Of a stretch of 64,000 nucleotides of DNA, positions 25,433 to 34,881 are shown in pieces (positions within the stretch are counted from its first letter, which is position 1; the number at the start of each line of letters is the position of its first letter). The stretch lies in assembly GCA_023382385.1 (NCBI GenBank), contig JAHDVH010000002.1, forward strand, positions 324,219-388,218. The letters run 5' to 3'. Source of the stretch: a bacterium (GTDB taxonomy: Bacteria; Electryoneota; RPQS01). A program made the position numbers and the translations under genes. A model generated the notes under the pieces. That model made no database searches, was not told where the DNA came from, and was given only the letters and a program-made list of their open reading frames with translations.

Positions 25433-25918
25433 ATGAAGAAGCTTCTTTTGATTGTCACAGCTCTTTCCCTCCCGGTCTTCGTCCTCGCAGCCGATGTGGA
25501 AGTGAAGGGCGAACGCTCTGAAGTTATCAAGACGGTGCACTCGACACCGGCTCCGGTCAGCGTGGAGTCTATTCTCGAAGAAGTTGCTCTCGAAGCAGTA
25601 CAGACTGTGCTGCAGCCCGAGTTCCAGCAGTTGGAAGATCGGTTTCAGAAGCAGATTTCCGAAGTGCGCGCGCAGATCGCACTTGCAACGGATGAGCAGG
25701 CTGAACTGCTTGAGCAGCAGATCATCGCTCTGAAGGCGGAGCAGGAGGAAGCGCGGCTAGTTGCGGTGCTGAATTATGTTCGCGCTCAGGGCAACCACGA
25801 GGCTGAGGCCCGTGTGCTTGCGGCCATCGAGAGTCGCAATAACCAGACACCGGTGCAGAGAGTGACGGTAGAACGCGACCCGCTGACGGGTGACGTCCGC
25901 GAAGGAGGTGCGAAGTGA
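25433..25918 (+). CDS. Small secreted coiled-coil protein of unknown function
   Basis: 161 residues with a signal peptide ending VLAAD. Residues about 50-115 are strongly helical and charged (LEDRFQKQISEVRAQIALA, then QQIIALKAEQEEARL) and probably form a coiled coil. An AGGAGGTGA ribosome site lies within the end of the previous gene. The stop overlaps the protease start by 4 nt, so the two are translationally coupled. No family is recognised. Confidence 0.7.
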   Translation: MKKLLLIVTALSLPVFVLAADVEVKGERSEVIKTVHSTPAPVSVESILEEVALEAVQTVLQPEFQQLEDRFQKQISEVRAQIALATDEQAELLEQQIIALKAEQEEARLVAVLNYVRAQGNHEAEARVLAAIESRNNQTPVQRVTVERDPLTGDVREGGAK

Positions 25919-28900
25919 AACTCCGCACACTTCTAATCATGCTGGCTTCCGTGCTGACGGCTTCGGCACTCTATGCCAGTGACACGATGATTGAACGCGA
26001 CTTGGGAGAGATGCTTCCAAACGAGGAGCCGACCCGCGACTTTTCCAAGCGAATCGTTTTTGAGAAATATATTTGGGCCGAGGGTGTTGATCCTACGGCA
26101 CGCAATCTGACTCGCCTGTTTGTGAAGTTCTTTGATGAAGACACAGTTCGTATCCGTAACAACGAGTTGGTGTCTTTGACGGGCCGCGACATTAACGGCA
26201 CGAAGGCTTTCTTAGCCCGTCATCCGGAGATCAAGCCGCGCGTCATCATCACAAACCGCAGCGAGGAAGCCTACATGGCAGATCTCGCGCGCATCGAGAA
26301 GAAGTCCGGATGGGACTTGGTGGATCTATTCAGTTTCTACTGTTTCGATCTTCCGGAAGTGGCGGCTGATCCCAAGGGGCTGATCTATGAGATTCTCGAG
26401 AATCCGGAAATCGAAACGGCATATTATGAGCCGATTCCCGTGGATTTGCTGTGTCAGGACCTCGGCAATCCGACGCCCAATTTCATACCTAACCAGACGT
26501 ATCATGATCCTGCCCCACTGGGCGTAGACCTTGATTGGGTTTTGGCGAATCATGACCCGGATGTCGTGGATGGGCCGGGAACGGGCAGGTGGACGGGAAT
26601 TTTCGAGCGCGGTATGCAGACCACTCACGAAGATGTGACATTGGCCAATGTCGCCACGGCAGGAACGCCGGACAGCGATAACGATCATGGCACAGCGGTG
26701 ATGGGCGTGCTCGGCGCGTGCGATGACAACAACGTCGGCTGTCTGGGCTTTGTCGCAGATCAGCAGATGCGATTGTACCAGCGCAATTCAGGGAGCTACG
26801 GATCTGTGGCGGACATTTATGATTTTGCCAATGGTCAGTTGCTTGCCGGTGAAATGACGAATTCATCCTGGGGATATTTTGCCAGCCCGCTGCCTCCGGG
26901 TCAGAGCTGTCCGTGCAACCCTTCGCAGAATGGTGTGGTGGCAGCCGAGTATGATGCGGCAGTGAAGTCTTCGATTCAGGCTGGCGTTGCCGACGGCATT
27001 CATTACTTTCTTGCATCGGGCAACGGCTGTGTCAATCTGGATCACGCGACATTCGGGACCACTTTCCGGAACTCGACAGATACGGGGTCTAATTACGTTT
27101 CCGCTGTTCAGTCTACGGTCGCCCACGATGCGTCATGCTTCACGAACTGGGGCGAGCGCTGCGACTTGAATGCGTGGGGTGATGGCAGCTTCACGTTGGG
27201 TTATTCAGATGATGGTACTCCGTTTAACCCGACATCGCGTGACGAATGGTATACGAACAGCTTTGGCGGAACATCGAACGCATCGCCCACAGTGGCGGGC
27301 TGCGCCGGAGTGATTCACAACATCGTTCACAATTACAACGGCACGACCATTTCGACGGCGTTGATGCGCGACTACCTGAACGACTTCGGCACGCTTCCGG
27401 GCACAACTCCGGGCAACATTGGCAGAATGCCGAATTTGTTCGGGATTCTTGCACCGGAATTGCTTCCGCAGTTGCGTGCGGGCTGGACGTGGTATATGGT
27501 GCCGCGCAACACGACCGGTGCGACCGGCTCGAGTTGCGTAATAACCTCCGATTTGGATCCTGCGCCGGCGACGACCTATTGGAACGGGGCAATCAGAAAC
27601 TCGGCCCGCATCGGCTGGGCTGCGCCGGCACGCTATCGCATTTTTGTGGACGATGCGTTTGAGATTGGCTGGATTCAAGACACACTCCACGCTGCAGGCG
27701 AAGCCTTTGGTATAAATGCAGGAACGTCTGTCCGCGGCGGTCGTCATTTTGTGCGTTTGACCGCAGACCCGCTGGAGCAGGTCAACGAGCGGATCGAAAC
27801 CAACAACCACGCTTACAATCAGTGGGCATGGGATCCGCGACAGATGAACGACGGCGAGATTCTGACGCAGTCCTCTCCTCCGATCAAGTATGCCACAGAC
27901 CAGCTCGCGCAAGGCTACACCTACGAAAACGTGGATGGCTACGGCGGCGAGAATTTCTACAATACCGGTTGGTGGGACATCATGGCCGTCATGGCACAGA
28001 CCTCGACCGCGGACTATGACGCCCGCATTTACAGCGAAGCGGTTAGCTCCACCAACGGTTTCGACGACTCGGAAGCGTCCTCTTCCTACGGCTCTTTTAT
28101 GGACTTCGTCGGAGTCAATAACAACAACGTGGGACAGGCGCAGAGACTGATTGCTTCCGTACTGAACTTCGACGGCGAGTCCTCGCAGCATCGAGTGGAG
28201 TGCGGAACATCCACGATTCTTTCACCGAGTCAGCCGGGAATTGGCCGCAACGACTATGGTTCGCATTCGCTGAGTTCGACAGAGCTGTTTGACGTTTGGG
28301 AATTCTATGTAAACGAACTTGTACCGTACAGCATTGAAGCGGAAGTCACATCCGGCACGGCGAACATCGTCGTCTCGGTGTATGGTCCTGACGACACCTT
28401 CTTTGGACGCTCTGCATTCAATGTGCAGTCGAATTCAGGCGGCGCGGGCGCGAGCGAGCTGATTTCCTGCTGGACTCCGGCAGCAATCGGCTGGCATGCC
28501 ATTGTGGTTCACAAGCACAACTATTTGGATTGGGACCAGAGTGCCAATTTCAATTTGTTTGTGGGCAAGTCCGGCTTTGATTTCACGCACGCGTTGGGTG
28601 TTGGCTGGTCGCATCAGTTGGTAGTTCGTCAGGCCGTAGGTGGTCAGCCGGCAATTCTTCCCGCGACGCTCACGGGCAATGCGCCAAACAACTACGTGAA
28701 CATCTCGGCTCTCAATCAGGGCTGTGGTGCGGCGGTGGCGTCACTGGATGACCGCGTCTACCGCGATGGTCCGGCGGTCGGCACGTTTGCGAACTGGAAC
28801 GGTCCGATCGTACCGGGCGGATCCGCCTTTGGATCGAATCGCAACATCGGCACGGTGCCAGGTGGCCGCCACCAGATCGGCAACGTGATTGACATTCTGA

Positions 28901-30102
28901 ATGAGGGAGCCGAGTGGAATGAGACGAACAATCGTCGTGACGAGCAGTTCGTGTGGACTCCGGCGGTCTTGGCAAACAATGTGATGTTCACTTCCCCGAA
29001 CGTGGCGCCGAACTGGAGAGACTTCCAAGCGGACTACTTCTTCCCTGATTACAACGTGGACGGATTCAGGTTTACGGGAAGTTCGTTCTGGAGCGGAGTG
29101 GGCATGATGCCGAACAACAACGTGGATGACGTATACAATTGCCTCCTGTATCAACCGGCGACCTCTTCAACGATCGGGTTCAGCAGCCCGCTGGTTCCTT
29201 CGTGGTCAGGCGGCGCGAATACGGAGTGGGTTTTGGAAAACGGCAACATCAACGGCATTTCCACATTTGACGTCGGTGTGCATAACAACACGGGGTGGCC
29301 GATGGACGTTTCGGTGGGGGCTTACCGCCTGCACCAGTCAAACCGGATTCACGACGTATTTGCCGGCGAACATTACGGTCCGTATCCTTTCCCCGACACG
29401 GAACTGATCAACGTGTTTGACGCCTTCTTTGTTGCGGGTCAGGCAACGAGAATCATTCTCGACAATCTTGGCGCAGGCGATCTTGGATTTGCACTCTACA
29501 ATCCGAGCATGACTTACGGCAGCCGGTCGAGCTATACTCAGTTGATCAACATGAGCGGGGACGGTGCGGATGAAGTGCTTGTCTTCACGCCCACTGAAAC
29601 CGGCTGGCACGGCTTGGTCGTGTTCAAGGAAGACATCACGGACTTGCCGAACAATCCGTATAATCTGATCATCGGGGATCGCACGCCGCGCAAACCTGAA
29701 CGTCTCGTTATCAAGTGGGTGCAGAGCACGCCGAGCTTGATTCTTGAGTTGTCGTGGGATCCCGTGGTCGCCGACATGAACGGCGACCCGATCACGGTGG
29801 AGCGCTATGACCTGTACTACTCTTATGACTTGAACGCGGTCTATCCGACCGGCTGGGGCTACGGCGGCTTCGTGCCCGGCGCGAGTCCGACGGTTCAGGT
29901 TCCCATCTATCCGGATCCATCGCAGTTCGGGTTCCAGTGCCTGTTCCTCGCGGTGGACACGGACGGCTATGTGGTTGCGTCTTCGCCACTGCCCCCGGAT
30001 ATGCCGAGCGTGATTGGGCGGAGCGCAGACGAAGTTCGTGCAACCGCTGCATTTGAAGCGAATCTGTTCAGAACGAAGGAAGCGCAAGACGCATCAAAGT
30101 AA
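25915..30102 (+). CDS. Large secreted subtilisin-like (S8) protease with CARDB-like domains
   Basis: 1395 residues from a GTG with a strong AAGGAGGT site. The signal peptide ends near LYAS. After a pro-region, the peptidase domain (about 200-480) has histidine H258 in DNDHGTAVMGV, oxyanion N370 in LASGN and serine S454 in GGTSNASP. The position normally held by the catalytic aspartate reads IFERG, giving E231. Further on, two CARDB-like adhesion domains end in ETNN and WNETNN motifs, and pre-peptidase-C-like segments follow. No sorting tail is recognised. It is probably an exported endopeptidase, useful for nutrition or, by analogy with the OzpA protease needed for OmcZ maturation, for processing a cytochrome. 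The glutamate leaves activity open. Confidence 0.85.
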   Translation: MKLRTLLIMLASVLTASALYASDTMIERDLGEMLPNEEPTRDFSKRIVFEKYIWAEGVDPTARNLTRLFVKFFDEDTVRIRNNELVSLTGRDINGTKAFLARHPEIKPRVIITNRSEEAYMADLARIEKKSGWDLVDLFSFYCFDLPEVAADPKGLIYEILENPEIETAYYEPIPVDLLCQDLGNPTPNFIPNQTYHDPAPLGVDLDWVLANHDPDVVDGPGTGRWTGIFERGMQTTHEDVTLANVATAGTPDSDNDHGTAVMGVLGACDDNNVGCLGFVADQQMRLYQRNSGSYGSVADIYDFANGQLLAGEMTNSSWGYFASPLPPGQSCPCNPSQNGVVAAEYDAAVKSSIQAGVADGIHYFLASGNGCVNLDHATFGTTFRNSTDTGSNYVSAVQSTVAHDASCFTNWGERCDLNAWGDGSFTLGYSDDGTPFNPTSRDEWYTNSFGGTSNASPTVAGCAGVIHNIVHNYNGTTISTALMRDYLNDFGTLPGTTPGNIGRMPNLFGILAPELLPQLRAGWTWYMVPRNTTGATGSSCVITSDLDPAPATTYWNGAIRNSARIGWAAPARYRIFVDDAFEIGWIQDTLHAAGEAFGINAGTSVRGGRHFVRLTADPLEQVNERIETNNHAYNQWAWDPRQMNDGEILTQSSPPIKYATDQLAQGYTYENVDGYGGENFYNTGWWDIMAVMAQTSTADYDARIYSEAVSSTNGFDDSEASSSYGSFMDFVGVNNNNVGQAQRLIASVLNFDGESSQHRVECGTSTILSPSQPGIGRNDYGSHSLSSTELFDVWEFYVNELVPYSIEAEVTSGTANIVVSVYGPDDTFFGRSAFNVQSNSGGAGASELISCWTPAAIGWHAIVVHKHNYLDWDQSANFNLFVGKSGFDFTHALGVGWSHQLVVRQAVGGQPAILPATLTGNAPNNYVNISALNQGCGAAVASLDDRVYRDGPAVGTFANWNGPIVPGGSAFGSNRNIGTVPGGRHQIGNVIDILNEGAEWNETNNRRDEQFVWTPAVLANNVMFTSPNVAPNWRDFQADYFFPDYNVDGFRFTGSSFWSGVGMMPNNNVDDVYNCLLYQPATSSTIGFSSPLVPSWSGGANTEWVLENGNINGISTFDVGVHNNTGWPMDVSVGAYRLHQSNRIHDVFAGEHYGPYPFPDTELINVFDAFFVAGQATRIILDNLGAGDLGFALYNPSMTYGSRSSYTQLINMSGDGADEVLVFTPTETGWHGLVVFKEDITDLPNNPYNLIIGDRTPRKPERLVIKWVQSTPSLILELSWDPVVADMNGDPITVERYDLYYSYDLNAVYPTGWGYGGFVPGASPTVQVPIYPDPSQFGFQCLFLAVDTDGYVVASSPLPPDMPSVIGRSADEVRATAAFEANLFRTKEAQDASK

Positions 30103-30126
30103 CGTCTTAGCTTTCAGTCGACATAT

Positions 30127-30158
30127 GAGGGGCTCCCGAGAGGGGGCCCCTCTGTTTT
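30127..30158 (+). terminator. Rho-independent terminator after the protease
   Basis: GAGGGGC (30127-30133) pairs with GCCCCTC (30146-30152), followed by TGTTTTAT, about 25 nt after the stop. Confidence 0.8.
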
Positions 30159-30313
30159 ATGCGAATTTTCTGAATATGATAATATGTATCAGATTTTGAT
30201 TTGAGAGGGACGGGAGTGCGTCAGGATTTGCAAGAGTGGCCAGCGAAGCGTAAATTATAGTTTGTTGCGATACAGCTATTGTAGTCATAATTTCATCATT
30301 GGAAGTAACTTGC

Positions 30314-32461
30314 ATGATGCCTTCGGATTCGATTGATTTACTTGAAGTGAAACGGATTTTTCAGCCGACCTCGATTGCGGTGGTCGGCGCCAGCCGCCAG
30401 CCGGGTACGATTGGCCGCGATATGCTGCGGAAGATTCTCGATTTTGAGTTTAACGGGATTGTCTATGCCGTCAATCCATCTGCCAAGTTTGTAAATTCAA
30501 TGCGCGCCTACCGGAATGTCTTGGAGATTCCCGATCCGGTGGACATGGCGGTGATTTGTGTACCAAAGAAGTTTGTGCTCCAAGCCGTTGATGATTGCGG
30601 CCGCAAGGGAGTCAAGTCTTTGATCATGATCACGGCGGGATTTGGTGAAGCTGGAGAAGAGGGCGCGAAGCTTGAACGCGAGTTGTTTGAGAAGGTGCGC
30701 AGTTACGGGATGCGGATGATCGGACCGAATTGCATGGGCGTGATCAACACCGATCCTGAAGTTAGTATGGACGCGACGTTTGCGGGTCCGATGCCGGTGC
30801 CGGGGAATATCGGATTTCTTTCGCAGAGCGGCGCGCTGGGCGTTGCGATTTTGGAACGCGCGGCGAGCATGCAGTTGGGACTTTCGTCATTTGTCAGTCT
30901 GGGGAATCGCACGGATGTTTCGGTGGACGATATTCTCGCGTACTGGAAGGACGATCCGCGCACGTCATTGGCACTGCTTTATATTGAGAGTTTCGGTAAT
31001 CCCGCGCGGTTCATCCAGGTGTGCCGCGAGATGACGCGCACAAAACCGATCGTCGCGGTGAAGTCGGGACGCACAACGGCTGGCGCGCGGGCGGCGAGTT
31101 CACACACGGCAAGTCTCGCCGCGGCGGACGTTGCGGTGGACGCGATTTTTGAGTCGGCAGGGATTCTGCGGGTGGATACGGTTGAAATGCTGTTTGATTA
31201 CGCGCAGGCGTTTGCGACGCAACCTATTCCACGCGGATCGAACGTTGCAGTCATGTCCAATGGCGGCGGCCCCGCGATCTTGGCGACCGACGCGGTGGAA
31301 GGCAACGGTCTGAAGATGGTCGAGTTTGCGCCGGAGACGACGGCGAAGTTGAAGAGTGTGCTTGCGGACCTGGCCAGTGCGAAGAATCCCGTAGATATGG
31401 TGTCCAGCGCAGGAGCAACACACTTTGAAGCGGTCGCAGATCTCTTGCTTAACGATCCCAACACCGATGCGATGATCGTCAATTTCGTGCTGCCGATCAC
31501 ATCGGATTCACGGGACGTCGCTGAGGCAATCGTGCGGGCTTACGAGAAGAACAAACATTTGAAGAAGCCTGTGCTGGTCTGCTTTATGACGCGCGACGGT
31601 GATATGTCCGGAACGCCGGTGCTGCGCGCGGCAGGGTTACCGGTGTATATTTTTCCGGAGTCGGCGGTGCATTCGCTGGCCGCATTGACACGATTCGGGA
31701 AGATTCAGAGTCGTCCGCAGGGCGTGATGCGAACCTTTGACGATGTTGACCGTGATCGTGTGCGTGAGATTATTGACGGGGCTTTAGCGGCTAATCGCGA
31801 GCAGCTGCAATCGGACGAGGTGTTTGGAATTTTGAAATCTTATGGATTTCCGACGCTGTCTCTCGATTATGTCGCCCAGCGCGAGGAGTTGGCTGCGACG
31901 GCCAAGAAGATTGGCTATCCGGTGGTGCTGAAGATTTCGGCGGAAGGAATCACGCACAAGTCCGATGTCGGCGGGGTGCGATTGAATTTACGGACGCAGC
32001 AGGAAGTGGAAACGGCGTGGGATGAGATTTCTGAAGCGATTGCGAAACTACCTTCGCCGCCAAAGACCTGGGGGGTGACTCTTGAGCCGATGGTCAGCGG
32101 CGGACGGGAGATAGTGATGGGAATTCATACGGATCCGACCTTCGGACCGCTGATCATGTTCGGCATGGGGGGTATCTACGTCGAGGTCTTAAAGGACGTG
32201 AGCTTCCGGCTTGCACCGCTCACAGAAACGGATGTCAAAGGGATGATGAAGTCGTTGCGGGGCTATCCGATTTTGGCGGGAGTGCGCGGCGAAGAGTCAA
32301 TTTCCTTTGAGAAGATCACGGAGTTGCTGTTCCGACTGTCGCAACTTGCTGTGGACTTCCCGCAGATTGCCGAATTAGACATCAATCCGCTGCTGGCCTT
32401 CCCCGATGCGAAGAGATGCGTCATGGCGGATGCGCGGATCAAGCTTGGCAAGCCCGCTTAG
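30314..32461 (+). CDS. ADP-forming acyl-CoA (acetyl-CoA) synthetase, fused subunits
   Basis: About 715 residues from the ATG at 30314 (GGAAG upstream). An in-frame TTG lies five codons earlier. Order: CoA-binding Rossmann domain (IAVVGASRQPGTIGRDML), succinyl-CoA-ligase-like domains with the likely phospho-histidine in SSHTASLA, then a C-terminal ATP-grasp domain from about 490 (FPTLSLDYV, HKSDVGGV, PMVSGGREIVMG). Such enzymes make ATP from acyl-CoA thioesters during fermentation of organic or amino acids. The substrate cannot be told from sequence. The gene stands alone between terminated neighbours and could serve energy gain from peptide breakdown. Confidence 0.93.
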   Translation: MMPSDSIDLLEVKRIFQPTSIAVVGASRQPGTIGRDMLRKILDFEFNGIVYAVNPSAKFVNSMRAYRNVLEIPDPVDMAVICVPKKFVLQAVDDCGRKGVKSLIMITAGFGEAGEEGAKLERELFEKVRSYGMRMIGPNCMGVINTDPEVSMDATFAGPMPVPGNIGFLSQSGALGVAILERAASMQLGLSSFVSLGNRTDVSVDDILAYWKDDPRTSLALLYIESFGNPARFIQVCREMTRTKPIVAVKSGRTTAGARAASSHTASLAAADVAVDAIFESAGILRVDTVEMLFDYAQAFATQPIPRGSNVAVMSNGGGPAILATDAVEGNGLKMVEFAPETTAKLKSVLADLASAKNPVDMVSSAGATHFEAVADLLLNDPNTDAMIVNFVLPITSDSRDVAEAIVRAYEKNKHLKKPVLVCFMTRDGDMSGTPVLRAAGLPVYIFPESAVHSLAALTRFGKIQSRPQGVMRTFDDVDRDRVREIIDGALAANREQLQSDEVFGILKSYGFPTLSLDYVAQREELAATAKKIGYPVVLKISAEGITHKSDVGGVRLNLRTQQEVETAWDEISEAIAKLPSPPKTWGVTLEPMVSGGREIVMGIHTDPTFGPLIMFGMGGIYVEVLKDVSFRLAPLTETDVKGMMKSLRGYPILAGVRGEESISFEKITELLFRLSQLAVDFPQIAELDINPLLAFPDAKRCVMADARIKLGKPA

Positions 32462-32518
32462 GTAGACATTTGTTCAACTCTGGAGCTGTAGCAAAAGTTC
32501 CCCGGCCTGCTAAGTAGT

Positions 32519-32536
32519 TGTCCCATAATTAGGACA
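32519..32536. repeat. Short inverted repeat upstream of cluster B
   Basis: TGTCC-N8-GGACA in an otherwise featureless 245-nt gap before the cytochrome b gene. It has the shape of a dimeric regulator site, but the half-sites are only 5 bp. Confidence 0.3.
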
Positions 32537-32706
32537 CTTTGTAAGGCTACGAAATTGGGATGATATTGTTTACATTGAGGTTGTACTTGGCGTTCGGTGC
32601 GTAACTTTCTTGAGAATTTAAGCCCAATTCTTGCAGTTAGGGTGAGGGATTGGGATAGGTTATTATCAAATTTCTGTTTTTCTAAACTTAGCGGAGCGCG
32701 GCCAGA

Positions 32707-33567
32707 GTGTCATTCCATCGCCTGAGTCTTATCTTATTGTATTTATTGACTATCATGGCGACTGTTTATCTCGCATACGGGGGCTGGGAGTATTACTCAT
32801 TGCCTCTACAGGAGCGGGCACGGCACGACAGCCACGAGGAGTGGCGCCCGAGCGGATTCATCGGCCATGGCGTGGGCGTGATTGGCAGCGCCCTGATGCT
32901 GATCCTGCTACTCTATTCACTGCGCAAGCGATGGCGGCCCATGCAACGGGGATGGGGCGACATTCGCTATTGGCTGAACTATCATATATGGATGGGAGTC
33001 ACGGGACCGATATTGGTCTTGTTTCACACCAGCTTCAAGTTCGGCGGCATCGTTGCGGTGTCCTTCTGGTCGATGGCGGCTGTCGCACTGAGCGGAGTCG
33101 TCGGAAGGTATATCTACGTGCAGATTCCGCGCAGCCTGAGCGGCGAGGAGCTTTCTGTGACTGAGTTGCAGGAGCTTGAGAATAAGATGCGAGCACAACT
33201 ATCCTCTGAAGCGGGGGGAAATACGAAGGCACTCTCGATACTTGAGGAGTTTGTAAACGACAGCATTCAGTCGGGCGGGGGACTGTTGAACTGGCTGCGG
33301 CGCGACTTGACCGCGACGTGGCGCTATACCGCACTTCGATCGCGGCTTGTTCGCGAGGCGAATCTCTCCGCTCACGATGCGAGGCATCTGGTGACGATTG
33401 CACGCAAGCGCGCCTTGCTGGATCGGCGCATCGCATTTCTCGGAACGGCGCGCAGACTTCTGCATCATTGGCATGTGTTTCATAAACCGTTTGCGATCAT
33501 CATGCTGGTGATCATGGTCGTGCATGTGGTCGTGGCTGTGTCATTAGGTTACACGTGGATATTCTGA
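32707..33567 (+). CDS. Dihaem cytochrome b-like inner-membrane protein
   Basis: 286 residues from a GTG. About five transmembrane helices lie near 7-24, 52-72, 90-110, 116-136 and 258-282, with a charged cytoplasmic or periplasmic loop between the last two. Helix 3 carries H93 and H107, and the last helix H259 and H273. Both pairs are 14 residues apart, the spacing by which two helices bind two stacked b haems. H54 in helix 2 could also take part. No c-haem motif is present. It is followed 1 nt later by the Fe-S/FAD gene. Together they look like the quinone-facing entry module of the cytochromes downstream. I cannot assign it to a named Cbc-type family. Confidence 0.8.
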   Translation: MSFHRLSLILLYLLTIMATVYLAYGGWEYYSLPLQERARHDSHEEWRPSGFIGHGVGVIGSALMLILLLYSLRKRWRPMQRGWGDIRYWLNYHIWMGVTGPILVLFHTSFKFGGIVAVSFWSMAAVALSGVVGRYIYVQIPRSLSGEELSVTELQELENKMRAQLSSEAGGNTKALSILEEFVNDSIQSGGGLLNWLRRDLTATWRYTALRSRLVREANLSAHDARHLVTIARKRALLDRRIAFLGTARRLLHHWHVFHKPFAIIMLVIMVVHVVVAVSLGYTWIF

Positions 33568-33568
33568 A

Positions 33569-34879
33569 GTGAGCGTTGAGACTTTGATCTACGTATTAAC
33601 CACCGTGCTCGTGATCGCACTTCCGGTGGCGTATATTTGGAAGGAGCGCACGAGCAGCGCGCGCGCGGCAAAGACGTTGGAACAGTCGACGCTGGCGGGC
33701 CTTGACCAACCGGTGTCTTTGCATCCGGTGGTCGACCCCGACTCGTGTATCGGGTCAGGTTCCTGCACAAAGGCGTGTCCGGAACAGGGTATCCTGCAAC
33801 TCATCAACGGGAAAGCTGCATTGGTCAATCCCGCGCGCTGCATCGGTCACGGGGAGTGCCAGCGGGCGTGTCCGGTGGACGCGATTACACTTGTTTTCGG
33901 CACCGAGAAGCGCGGTGTGGATATTCCGAATGTGAAGGGGACGTTTGAGACGAATGTTCCGGGAGTGTTCATCGCGGGCGAGTTGGGAGGAATGGGCCTG
34001 ATTCGCAACGCGGTTTCGCAAGGACGTCAAGCTGTGGAGAATTTAGCCAAACAGATCGAACAGGATCGCGCGGGTGAAGCGCTTGACCTGATCATCGTCG
34101 GTGCGGGACCTGCGGGGATTTCAGCGTCATTGCAGGCGAAGAAAGAGGGCTTGAATTTCATCACGCTTGATCAAGAGGATCTGGGCGGCACCATCTACAC
34201 TTATCCGCGCCAAAAGCTCGTGATGCTGCAGCCGATGGAGTTACCATTACACGGTTCGGTGAAGCTACGTGAAGTTGAGAAAGAGCCGCTGCTTGAGCTG
34301 TTGACGGAAGTGGTCACCAAGCATAATCTGGACATTCGCGCGGGCGAGCGAGTGACCGCCATTCAGCGGGTGAACGGGCACTTCAAAGTAACAACGTCCG
34401 TCAACGAGTATGTCACACGCAAAGTTCTGCTGGCGATTGGGCGCAGAGGGACTCCGCGCAAGATCGGCTGTCCGGGTGAGAAATCGGAGAAGGTGACTTA
34501 CCGTTTGCTCGATCCAGGGAAGTATCATCACAAGAAGATTCTCGTCGTGGGCGGAGGGGACAGCGCGGTCGAGGCGGCGGTTTCGCTCTCTTCGCAGCCG
34601 GGGAATACGGTGCATATGTCATATCGCGGAGAGAGCATATTCCGAATCAAGGAAGGCAATCGCGAGCGTCTCGAGCGGGCCATTGATGAAGGGAGAGTCA
34701 CGCTGCTGCTCAACTCGACCGTGACCTGCATCGAGCCGTCGCGCGTGATATTGGATCAATCCGGAACCGAAGTGACGCTGGCCAACGATCAGGTGTTTGT
34801 CATGATCGGCGGCGTGCTTCCGACGGAGTTTCTGCAGAGCATTGGAATAGAGTTCGAGCGCAAGTTTGGAACCGCCTAA
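33569..34879 (+). CDS. Membrane-anchored Fe-S/FAD pyridine-nucleotide oxidoreductase
   Basis: 436 residues from a GTG. One N-terminal membrane helix (about 6-23) precedes a two-cluster ferredoxin domain (about 50-115), then a thioredoxin-reductase-like flavoprotein. The ferredoxin motifs are CIGSGSCTKACP and CIGHGECQRACP: in each the second cysteine of the usual CxxCxxCxxxCP is replaced, by serine and histidine. FAD and NAD(P) sites are IIVGAGPAGISAS and ILVVGGGDSAVEAA. A segment normally found at the C-terminus of such reductases (VFIAGELGGMGLIRNAV) lies instead between ferredoxin and FAD domain. No redox-active CxxC is seen in the flavoprotein part. It likely moves electrons between NAD(P)H, Fe-S centres and the neighbouring cytochrome b. 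Direction unknown. Confidence 0.85.
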   Translation: MSVETLIYVLTTVLVIALPVAYIWKERTSSARAAKTLEQSTLAGLDQPVSLHPVVDPDSCIGSGSCTKACPEQGILQLINGKAALVNPARCIGHGECQRACPVDAITLVFGTEKRGVDIPNVKGTFETNVPGVFIAGELGGMGLIRNAVSQGRQAVENLAKQIEQDRAGEALDLIIVGAGPAGISASLQAKKEGLNFITLDQEDLGGTIYTYPRQKLVMLQPMELPLHGSVKLREVEKEPLLELLTEVVTKHNLDIRAGERVTAIQRVNGHFKVTTSVNEYVTRKVLLAIGRRGTPRKIGCPGEKSEKVTYRLLDPGKYHHKKILVVGGGDSAVEAAVSLSSQPGNTVHMSYRGESIFRIKEGNRERLERAIDEGRVTLLLNSTVTCIEPSRVILDQSGTEVTLANDQVFVMIGGVLPTEFLQSIGIEFERKFGTA

Positions 34880-34881
34880 GC

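Noticed and set aside
27205-28191. Open minus-strand frame of 328 codons
   Set aside because: It lies wholly inside the subtilase gene on the other strand, is rich in Arg and Val as antisense frames are, and has no domain or signal.
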